Shown in pieces: positions 6,809 through 13,255 of a stretch of 15,533 nucleotides of DNA (the stretch's first letter is position 1; every line of letters starts with the position of its first letter). The translations under genes and the position numbers were made by a program. Location of the stretch: positions 1 through 15,533 of the forward strand of contig JAOUIM010000032.1 of NCBI GenBank assembly GCA_029884035.1, read 5' to 3'. The notes below the pieces were generated by a model that made no database searches, was not told the origin of the DNA, and saw nothing but the letters and a program-made list of their open reading frames with translations. The stretch comes from Aquincola sp. (GTDB lineage: Bacteria; Pseudomonadota; Gammaproteobacteria; Burkholderiales; Burkholderiaceae_C).

Positions 6809-9281
6809 AAGGTCGGGCGGCGACACCCGCAAGTTCCGCACCATCGTCGCCGCCGGTCCGGTGATGCCAGTATCGCCGCGACGCGTCGCGCTCGCAGCGC
6901 GGAGGTTCGCCCGGCGCCCAAGTCCAGGCGCCGCAGCGGTCGCTGCGCACAAGCGCAACGCCACGCGCCACGTAACGCTGCGCCACCTCGGGCGCCGGGT
7001 GGCCGAAGCGGTTGCGGTAGCCGGCCTGCACGACGGCGAAGCGTGGTGCCACGGCGTCGATGAACGCGGGCGTCGACGAGGTCTTGCTGCCGTGGTGCGG
7101 CACGATCAGGACCTCGCTGCTCAGGGCGGCGCCCGGCGTGTGCACCAGCCGCGCCTCCTGCTCGGCCTCGAGGTCGCCGGTCAGCAGCAGTTGCCGCCCC
7201 TGCGCGTCGGTCACCGCGAGCGTACAGCTCAGGGTATTGGGCCTGGGCGCGGCGCGCACGTAATCCTCGCTCCAAGGGTGCAGGACGCGGAACTCGACGC
7301 CGTCCCAGCGCCAGGACTGCCCGGCCTCGCAGCGCTGGTGCGGCACTGCCGTGGCGCGCAGCGGGTGGTCCGGCTCGAGGGACGAGGAGATCGCGGCCAC
7401 CGGCAGGCCCGCGATCAGCGCTGGCGCGCCGCCGACATGGTCGTTGTCGCGGTGACTGAGCATGAGCAGATCGACCCGCCCGACGCCCAGCGCGCGCAGC
7501 AGCGGCAGCAGCACGCGCGCTCCGGCGTCGCTTTCGCGCGAGAACTGCGCGCCCGCGTCATGCAGCAGAGCATGCCCACGTGTGCGCACGAGAATCGCGC
7601 TGCCCTGCCCCACGTCGGCCACCGTGACCTGCATCGCTCCCTCGGGGGGATGCCCGACCGCAGGCGCGAACAGCGGCAGGGCCAGCGGCAATGCAAGCGC
7701 GCGCAAACGCCATGGCAAGGGCATCACGAGCAGCGCCGCGCCCAGCAGCGCGCCCGCCTGCACCCCCCATGGTGCGACCGCCGCCGTCCACACCGCGCCG
7801 GGCAGCGCAGCCAGCAGCCCGAGCACCTGCGTCAAGCCTTGCAGGAGCACGGCACCGAGCTGCCACAACGGTGGCACGAGCACTCCGAGCAGCGACATGG
7901 GCGTGATCAGCAATGTGATCAGCGGTATGGCCAGCAGGTTGGCGACGAAACCAACCAGCGACACCTGCTGGAAGAACACGAGGGTCAGCGGCGCGAGTCC
8001 GAGCGTGGCGATGACTTGCGTGCGCACGCCGTGGCGCATCGATCGTGCAACAGCCCGCAGGCGGGTGGCGGATCCGGCGCCATGCTTTGCCGGTTCGGCG
8101 ACCAGCAGCAAGCCGACCGCGACGAAGGACAGCCAGAAGCCCGGCTGCAGAAGCGCCCAGGGGTCGACCAGCGTCACGACCGCAGCAACCACGAGCAGCA
8201 CCAGTGGCCAGGGCCAGCGCACGCCGAATTGCGCCAGCAGTGCGGCGGTGGCCAACATCCACACCGTGCGCTGGGCCGGCACGCCCCAGCCGGCGAGCAG
8301 CGCATACAGTGCCGCCGCTCCCAGTCCGCCCCAGCGTGCCGCCACCGGCGCCGGGCACCACAGTGTGGCGCGCTCGCTGCGACGCCATAGCGCCCCGACC
8401 ATGGCTGCGGCGAGCCACGCGAACATCGTGATATGCAGGCCGCTGATGCTCACCAGATGCGCAATGCCGGTGGCCCGGAACAGGTCCCAGTCGCTGCGCT
8501 CAATCGCCGCCTGGTCTCCCACCGCCAGCGCTGCGAGCACGCCAGCAGCGCGCTCGTCCCGGACCTTCGCGTCGATCGCGTCACGCACGGCCTGGCGCCA
8601 GCGCTCCAGCGGCACGCCCGCGCGCTCGCCCATCAGTTCAGCGTCGCCACGGCGCTCGACGCGCACATAGCCAGCCGCGCCGAGCCCCTGCTCGAACATC
8701 CACAGCTCGAGATCGAAGCCATGCGGATTGAGCGTGCCGTGCGGCTGCTTGAGGCGCACGGCAAGACGCCAGCGCTGGCCCGCCGCGAGCTTGTCGTACG
8801 GCGCCAGCAACGCGGCCTCCTCCTGCCCGCCACGATACCAGCCCAGCGAGATGCGCGTGGGTATCGCCACCACCCCGCCTTGCATCGTGGTCGCGCGTTC
8901 GACATCGAACGTGAAACGCACACCGTCGGCCAGGCGTCGGGGCATCTGCGCCACGATACCGGTGACGACGAGGTCGCGCCCCTCGAGCGCGGGATCCAGC
9001 CTTTCGGCCAGCCGGGCCTGCGCACGCCAGCCGGCCGTGGCGAAAGCCAGGCCGAACAGTGCAAGCACGGTGACGAGCCTGGCCCAGCGAGACCCACGGC
9101 CGACGGTGGCCGCCAGCACGAGCGACGAGGCCGCCACCGCGGCGAACACCACATACCGTGACCAGGGCCACAGCCCGGTCTGTTGCAGCTGGGCCGCACC
9201 GCCGAGCAGCACGGCCAGCGCGGCAGCGCCGATCCACAGTACGCTGCCGCTCGCTTCGACCGCCCGCCCCATGGTACCCAT
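6807..9281 (-). CDS. comEC: ComEC/Rec2 DNA-uptake channel protein
   Basis: ComEC is the inner-membrane channel through which single-stranded DNA enters during natural transformation. Numbered from the ATG at 9281 (824 residues), it has N-terminal membrane helices (about 13-28 and 43-60), a soluble DUF4131/OB-like region to about 215, and the competence domain with GIAHLVSISGLHITM (272-286) and many further helices. A C-terminal metallo-beta-lactamase domain starts near 550 (VADVGQGSA), with SHRDNDH (609-615), LTGD (700-703) and PHHGSK (728-733). The His/Asp metal motif is conserved, in line with the proposed nuclease role. Length is typical for proteobacterial ComEC. The start could also be ATG at 9272; the open frame runs on to 9374 but that would overlap ridA, read the other way, so I do not use it. 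It is followed at 12 bp by the transglutaminase/DUF2126 gene, probably in the same operon. Confidence 0.95.
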   Translation of the reverse strand: MGTMGRAVEASGSVLWIGAAALAVLLGGAAQLQQTGLWPWSRYVVFAAVAASSLVLAATVGRGSRWARLVTVLALFGLAFATAGWRAQARLAERLDPALEGRDLVVTGIVAQMPRRLADGVRFTFDVERATTMQGGVVAIPTRISLGWYRGGQEEAALLAPYDKLAAGQRWRLAVRLKQPHGTLNPHGFDLELWMFEQGLGAAGYVRVERRGDAELMGERAGVPLERWRQAVRDAIDAKVRDERAAGVLAALAVGDQAAIERSDWDLFRATGIAHLVSISGLHITMFAWLAAAMVGALWRRSERATLWCPAPVAARWGGLGAAALYALLAGWGVPAQRTVWMLATAALLAQFGVRWPWPLVLLVVAAVVTLVDPWALLQPGFWLSFVAVGLLLVAEPAKHGAGSATRLRAVARSMRHGVRTQVIATLGLAPLTLVFFQQVSLVGFVANLLAIPLITLLITPMSLLGVLVPPLWQLGAVLLQGLTQVLGLLAALPGAVWTAAVAPWGVQAGALLGAALLVMPLPWRLRALALPLALPLFAPAVGHPPEGAMQVTVADVGQGSAILVRTRGHALLHDAGAQFSRESDAGARVLLPLLRALGVGRVDLLMLSHRDNDHVGGAPALIAGLPVAAISSSLEPDHPLRATAVPHQRCEAGQSWRWDGVEFRVLHPWSEDYVRAAPRPNTLSCTLAVTDAQGRQLLLTGDLEAEQEARLVHTPGAALSSEVLIVPHHGSKTSSTPAFIDAVAPRFAVVQAGYRNRFGHPAPEVAQRYVARGVALVRSDRCGAWTWAPGEPPRCERDASRRYWHHRTGGDDGAELAGVAARP

Positions 9282-9336
9282 CAGGGCCAGTGTAGGATCG
9301 GCGCGCTCCGACCGACCGTCCCACGGAACCGAACCC
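9282..9336. promoter_or_regulatory. Divergent comEC / ridA intergenic region
   Basis: Only 55 bp separate the two divergent starts, so any promoters must overlap each other or the coding ends. On the plus strand TAGGAT (9293-9298) is a possible -10 for ridA, with no convincing -35. On the minus strand TACACT (9294-9289) is a possible -10 for comEC; used that way it would give an almost leaderless comEC message. Both are weak matches. A modest GGAA Shine-Dalgarno for ridA lies at 9325-9328, 8 nt before its ATG. Confidence 0.35.
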
Positions 9337-9798
9337 ATGTCCGCCGTCGCCCAACGCCTCGCATCGCTCGGCATCTCGCTGCCGCCGCTGTCCGCTCCTG
9401 CGGCCGCCTATGTGCCCTTCGTGCGCACGGGCAGCCTCGTCTTCGTCTCCGGCCATATCGCCAGGCGCGATGGCAAGCCCTGGGTCGGCCAGCTCGGGCT
9501 GACCATGGGCACCGAGGAGGGTCAGGCTGCCGCCCGCGCGATCGCGGTCGACCTGATGGGCACGCTGCAGGCTGCTGTCGGGGATCTTGCGAAGGTGCGC
9601 CGCATCGTCAAGGTCATGAGCCTGGTCAACAGCACGCCGAGCTTCACCGAGCAGCACCTGGTGACCAACGGCTGTTCGCAGCTGCTCGTCGACGTGTTCG
9701 GCCCCGAGATCGGTGCCCACGCGCGCAGCGCGTTCGGCGTGGCGCAGATCCCGCTGGGCGCCTGCGTCGAGATCGAACTGATCGCCGAAGTCGCGTGA
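9337..9798 (+). CDS. RidA/YjgF/YER057c/UK114 family protein
   Basis: This 153-residue single-domain protein belongs to the YjgF/UK114 superfamily, in the longer subgroup rather than the classic ~128-residue RidA. Visible family features are LVFVSGHIARRDGKPWVGQLG in the N-terminal half and the C-terminal signature ARSAFGVAQIPLGACVEIELIAEV, which includes Arg130 at the position of the catalytic/ligand-binding arginine. Classic RidA hydrolyses reactive enamine/imine intermediates from amino-acid dehydratases; members of this subgroup are mostly untested, so imine hydrolysis is an inference. The ATG at 9337 has a weak GGAA Shine-Dalgarno at 8 nt. Its TGA overlaps the GTG start of dsbB (GTGA), so the two are very probably co-transcribed. 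Confidence 0.9.
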   Translation: MSAVAQRLASLGISLPPLSAPAAAYVPFVRTGSLVFVSGHIARRDGKPWVGQLGLTMGTEEGQAAARAIAVDLMGTLQAAVGDLAKVRRIVKVMSLVNSTPSFTEQHLVTNGCSQLLVDVFGPEIGAHARSAFGVAQIPLGACVEIELIAEVA

Positions 9799-10298
9799 GC
9801 GCTCTGCCCTCGCGCCGCTGGTTGCTCGTAGCCATCGCGGTGGCCGCCCTTGGGTCGGTCGCCTTTGCCGTGACGACTCAGCATCTGTTCGACATGCAGC
9901 CGTGCCCCTGGTGCATCCTGCAGCGGTTGATCTACGTTTCCATCGCGCTGCTGGCGCTCATCGGTCTGGGCTGGTCGTCGGGCGTGGGCGGCCGTGCGGT
10001 GCCGTACCTGCTGCTGCTGCTCTGTGGGCTGGGCATTGCGACGGCGCTGTGGCAGCACTTCGTGGCCGCTGCCAGCGCGTCTTGCAATCTGACCCTTGCC
10101 GATCGCATCGTGAGCGCGACCGGCCTCGACAACCTGCTGCCCGAGATCTTTCAGCCGCGCGCGACCTGCGCGGATGCCGCGGTGGACCTGCTCGGCGTGC
10201 CGTTCGAGCTCTGGAGCGCGACGATGTTCGCCCTGCTCGCGACCACCAGTGTCGCGGTGATCGTCCGGTCGCGGCGCCTCAGCGCAGCGACGCGTTGA
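9795..10298 (+). CDS. dsbB: Disulfide bond formation protein B
   Basis: DsbB is the inner-membrane quinone reductase that re-oxidises periplasmic DsbA. The 167-residue product has four predicted membrane helices (about 9-28, 41-60, 68-88 and 142-160). It has the first periplasmic redox pair Cys37-Cys40 in PCPWC followed by Arg44, the arginine known to matter for quinone use. The second-loop cysteines Cys97 and Cys125 correspond to the DsbA-reactive pair. Length is normal for the family. The GTG at 9795 puts the first helix right after a short basic N-terminus (SALPSRR) and overlaps the ridA stop by 4 bp. The 3' end overlaps korB, read convergently, by 20 bp. ComEC and pilus or exported proteins need disulfides, but no functional tie to the neighbours can be shown here. 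Confidence 0.94.
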   Translation: MSALPSRRWLLVAIAVAALGSVAFAVTTQHLFDMQPCPWCILQRLIYVSIALLALIGLGWSSGVGGRAVPYLLLLLCGLGIATALWQHFVAAASASCNLTLADRIVSATGLDNLLPEIFQPRATCADAAVDLLGVPFELWSATMFALLATTSVAVIVRSRRLSAATR

Positions 10299-11334
10299 GG
10301 CGCTCGAGCGTCGCGCCGCCGGGGCACAGCACGTTCTCGTCGAGCCGGTTCAGCGGCACTGCCGAGGTGTTCAGCGCCCGGTGCAGATCGGCAGCACCCG
10401 GGTCCAGGTAGATCAGGCCCGTGGCCACCTCGCCCTCGTGCGCAAGCATCTGGACCAGGTTCATCGCACCAAGGCGGTTCGTCGGGTCGTGATCGGCGCG
10501 CAGCTTGCGCAGCCGCAGCACGCTGCCGTCGGGCTGCGTCAGGTCGATCGCCTCGCCCGGCGGCGGCGACGCCTCGACGGGCGCGGCCAGGTCGATGAAG
10601 TCGATGCGCGAGATCGCCTCGTTATGCGCGCGCACGTAGTCGTAGCTCTTGGTGCTGCCCTCGTGGTTGTTGAAGGCCACGCAGGGGCTGACGACGTCGA
10701 TGAAGGCGGCACCCGCGTGGCGGATCGCGCCCTCGATCAAGGGGACCAGTTGCGCCTTGTCGCCGGAGAATCCGCGCGCCACGTAGGTGGCGCCCAGTTG
10801 CAGCGCCAGCGCCACCAGGTCGATCGGGTTGTCGTTGTTGACCGCGCCCTTCTTGCTCTTGCTACCACGGTCTGCGGTGGCGCTGAACTGGCCCTTGGTG
10901 AGGCCGTAGACCCCGTTGTTCTCGACGATGTAGACCATGCGCACGCCGCGCCGCATCGCGTGCGCGAACTGACCCAGACCGATCGAGGCACTGTCACCGT
11001 CGCCCGAGACACCAAGGTACAGCAGTTCGCGATTGGCCAGGTTGGCGCCGGTCAATACGCTGGGCATGCGGCCGTGAACGGTGTTGAAGCCGTGGCTGGC
11101 GCCGAGGAAGTAGTCGGGCGTCTTGCTGCTGCAGCCGATGCCCGAGAGCTTGGCCACGCGGTGCGGCTCGATGTCCATCTGCCAGCACGCCTGCACAATC
11201 GCCGCGCTGATGCTGTCGTGGCCACATCCGGCGCACAGCGTGCTGACCTTGCCCTCGTAGTCGCGTCGCGTATATCCGACGTGGTTCTTCTCCAGCGTCG
11301 GGTGGTGCATCCGCGGTTTGGCCAGGTACGTCAT
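10279..11334 (-). CDS. korB: 2-oxoacid:ferredoxin oxidoreductase beta subunit (KorB type)
   Basis: The 351-residue beta subunit binds thiamine diphosphate and one [4Fe-4S] cluster. Cluster ligands are visible as Cys34 and Cys37 (CAGCGH), Cys68 (GIGCSSK) and Cys218 (VSPCVAFN). The TPP-binding segment runs from GDGDSASIGLGQFAHA (111-126) to ENNGVYGLTKGQ (138-149). Together with KorA it would perform CoA-dependent oxidative decarboxylation of a 2-oxoacid, most likely 2-oxoglutarate to succinyl-CoA, reducing ferredoxin; the reverse reaction is possible in principle. Substrate identity cannot be read from the sequence with certainty. The ATG overlaps the korA stop (ATGA) and has an AAGGGA Shine-Dalgarno (11349-11344) 9 nt upstream, inside korA. 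Cytoplasmic. Its 3' end overlaps dsbB by 20 bp. Confidence 0.94.
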   Translation of the reverse strand: MTYLAKPRMHHPTLEKNHVGYTRRDYEGKVSTLCAGCGHDSISAAIVQACWQMDIEPHRVAKLSGIGCSSKTPDYFLGASHGFNTVHGRMPSVLTGANLANRELLYLGVSGDGDSASIGLGQFAHAMRRGVRMVYIVENNGVYGLTKGQFSATADRGSKSKKGAVNNDNPIDLVALALQLGATYVARGFSGDKAQLVPLIEGAIRHAGAAFIDVVSPCVAFNNHEGSTKSYDYVRAHNEAISRIDFIDLAAPVEASPPPGEAIDLTQPDGSVLRLRKLRADHDPTNRLGAMNLVQMLAHEGEVATGLIYLDPGAADLHRALNTSAVPLNRLDENVLCPGGATLERLNASLR

Positions 11335-13178
11335 TTCACGGTTTCCCTTCGCTCACGCGGCGTGACGATCGAAGCGTGCACGTGCCTGGTGATCGCGGTG
11401 TTGATGAAGCGCGCCGTGATCGGCGTGCCGTCGTAGTGCAGGATCGGGACCAGCTTGAACGGATCGACGTCGAGCTCGTTCGTCAGCAGCGTGCGCATCT
11501 GCGCGTCCCGGTTTTGCTCGACCACGAACACCTCGTCGTGCGCGTCGATGAACGCCGAGACTTCGTCGGGAAACGGAAATGCGCGCAGGCGCATCGCGTC
11601 GAGCGGGATGCCGCCGGCATTGAGCAGGTCGAGCGCCTCGTCCATCGCCGGGCTCGTCGAGCCGAAGTAGACCGCGCCCAGGCGGGTCTTGCGCGTGGCC
11701 TTGTGGATCACCGGCGGCGGCACGAGCGAACGCGCGGTGTCGAACTTCTGCAGCAGGCGCTTGACGTTATAGACGTAGTCGGGACCGGCCTCGGAGTAGT
11801 TCGCATGCGGGTCACGCGTGGTGCCGCGCGTGAAATAGGCGCCCTTGTTCTCGTGCGTGGCCGGCAGCGTGCGCCAGGGAATGCCGTCGCCGTCGCCGTC
11901 CTTGTACCGAGCGAACTCGCGGCCCATCTCGAGCTCGGCCGCGCTCATGACCTTGCCGCGGTCATAGCGACGGTCGTCCTTCCATTCGAACGGCTCGCAC
12001 AGTCGCTGGTTCATGCCGATGTCCAGGTCGCTCAGCACGAACACCGGCGTCTGAAGGCGATCCGCGAGGTCGAGCGCGAGCGCGGCGTGGTCGAAGCACT
12101 CCTTCGGGTCCTCGGGCAGCAGCAGCACATGCTTGGTGTCGCCATGCGAGGCGTAGGCGCATGAGACGAGGTCGGCCTGCTGCGTGCGCGTGGGCATGCC
12201 GGTGGACGGGCCGCCGCGCTGCACGTTGATGATCGTGACCGGTATCTCGGCAAAGTACGCAAGGCCGATGAACTCGGTCATCAGGCTCACGCCCGGGCCC
12301 GAGGTGGTGGTGAAGGCGCGTGCGCCGTTCCAGCCCGCGCCGGTGACCATGCCGATCGAGGAAATCTCGTCCTCGGCTTGCACGATCGCGTAGTTGGCGG
12401 CGCCGGTGCCCGGGTCGTGGCGCAGCTTCTTGCAATAGCTCTGGAAGGCCTCGGCCAGCGACGAACTGGGCGTGATCGGGTACCAGGCGCAGACCGTGGC
12501 GCCGCCATACACGCAGCCCAGCGCCGCAGCCGCGTTGCCGTCGACCAGAATGCGATGGCCGACGCGGTCGCGCCGCTGCACCTGCAGGCCCACCGGCTGG
12601 CCCCCGAGGTGCTCGCGCGCGAAGTCCAGGCCCAGGTGCAATGCCTGCACGTTGGAGGCGAGCAGTTTCTCCTTGCCCTTGTACTGCTCGGCGAACAGCT
12701 TCTCGATCACCGCGGCCTCGATGCCCATCAGCTGCGCCAGTGCACCGACGTACAGGATGTTCTTGAACAGCTGGCGCTGGCGTGGGTCGCTGTACGTGGC
12801 GTTGCAGATCGCCGTCAGCGGCATGCCGAGGTTCGTCAGGTCGCTACGGAAGGCGCTGTCGGGCAGCGGCTTGGTGCTGTCGTAGAACAGGTAGCCCCCG
12901 GACTCGACCTCGCGCACGTCGGCGTCCCAGGTCTGCGGGTTCATCGCCACCATCATGTCGATGCCACCGCGCCGGCCCAGCCAGCCGCGCTCGGACACGC
13001 GCACTTCGTACCAGGTCGGCAGGCCCTGGATGTTGCTCGGGAAGATGTTGCGCGGGCTGACCGGCACACCCATGCGCAGGATCGCCTTGGCAAACAGCTC
13101 GTTGGCCGAAGCCGAGCCCGAGCCGTTGACGTTGGCGAACTTGATGACGAAGTCGTTGACGGCTTCGAGGCGTCTCAT
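11331..13178 (-). CDS. korA: 2-oxoacid:acceptor oxidoreductase alpha subunit, gamma-alpha fusion (KorA type)
   Basis: The product has 615 residues. Residues 1 to about 190 are the gamma domain (VNGSGSASANELFAKAILRMG, then IFPSNIQGLPTWYEVRVSERG). From about 205 comes the alpha domain with YPITPSS (233-239), the CoA/2-oxoacid site region, TTSGPGVSLMTEF (291-303) and RGGPSTGMPTRTQQAD (321-336), followed by the C-terminal domain II. The fusion order is usual for two-subunit 2-oxoglutarate:ferredoxin oxidoreductases such as KorAB. It carries no ferredoxin domain of its own, so electrons leave through KorB to ferredoxin or KorC. The ATG at 13178 overlaps the stop of a 26-codon ORF; the upstream Shine-Dalgarno is poor (GGGCGGG), which suggests dependence on upstream translation. 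Pyruvate or branched-chain 2-oxoacid specificity cannot be excluded. Confidence 0.93.
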   Translation of the reverse strand: MRRLEAVNDFVIKFANVNGSGSASANELFAKAILRMGVPVSPRNIFPSNIQGLPTWYEVRVSERGWLGRRGGIDMMVAMNPQTWDADVREVESGGYLFYDSTKPLPDSAFRSDLTNLGMPLTAICNATYSDPRQRQLFKNILYVGALAQLMGIEAAVIEKLFAEQYKGKEKLLASNVQALHLGLDFAREHLGGQPVGLQVQRRDRVGHRILVDGNAAAALGCVYGGATVCAWYPITPSSSLAEAFQSYCKKLRHDPGTGAANYAIVQAEDEISSIGMVTGAGWNGARAFTTTSGPGVSLMTEFIGLAYFAEIPVTIINVQRGGPSTGMPTRTQQADLVSCAYASHGDTKHVLLLPEDPKECFDHAALALDLADRLQTPVFVLSDLDIGMNQRLCEPFEWKDDRRYDRGKVMSAAELEMGREFARYKDGDGDGIPWRTLPATHENKGAYFTRGTTRDPHANYSEAGPDYVYNVKRLLQKFDTARSLVPPPVIHKATRKTRLGAVYFGSTSPAMDEALDLLNAGGIPLDAMRLRAFPFPDEVSAFIDAHDEVFVVEQNRDAQMRTLLTNELDVDPFKLVPILHYDGTPITARFINTAITRHVHASIVTPRERRETVK

Positions 13179-13255
13179 CGTGCCCGCCCGGTCGCCCGAA
13201 GGGCATTGGCACCCCGTCGCGGGGCTGCGAACGAAGCAAGCTTGGGGGCTTTCAT
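13175..13255 (-). CDS. Micro-ORF bridging korC and korA (26 residues)
   Basis: An ATG at 13255 overlaps the korC stop (ATGA, 13255-13252), and the frame ends in TGA at 13177-13175, overlapping the korA start (ATGA, 13178-13175). It has its own strong Shine-Dalgarno, GGAGG at 13270-13266, 10 nt upstream inside korC. The peptide is basic and low in complexity (begins MKAPKLASFAAPRRG, ends ATGRAR), with no signal peptide or membrane segment. I recognise no family. Either it is translated mainly to carry ribosomes from korC into korA, or the gap is an intergenic repeat element that happens to be open. A perfect 5 bp hairpin lies inside it. Confidence 0.4.
   Translation of the reverse strand: MKAPKLASFAAPRRGANALRATGRAR
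13212..13224 (-). other. Short GC hairpin between korC and korA
   Basis: CCCCG-TCG-CGGGG forms a perfect 5 bp stem with a 3 nt loop in the 73 bp gap between korC and korA, inside the micro-ORF. It has no U-tract after it, so it does not look like an intrinsic terminator. It could be an RNA-processing or stability element, or the core of an intergenic repeat. Confidence 0.4.

Noticed and set aside
5091..8390. A 1099-codon open frame on the plus strand crossing the DUF2126/comEC junction
   Set aside because: Same composition artefact (Arg/Gln/His-rich, no domain). It spans two well-supported genes on the other strand.
9282..9374. N-terminal extension of comEC to 9374
   Set aside because: It would overlap the start of the divergent ridA gene and adds 31 hydrophilic residues with no family support. 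The ATG at 9281 puts the first membrane helix at the usual place.
10296..10320. Palindrome CGCTCGAGCG after dsbB as a terminator
   Set aside because: The 10 bp palindrome has no loop and no T-tract and is part of korB coding sequence (Glu-Arg-Leu).
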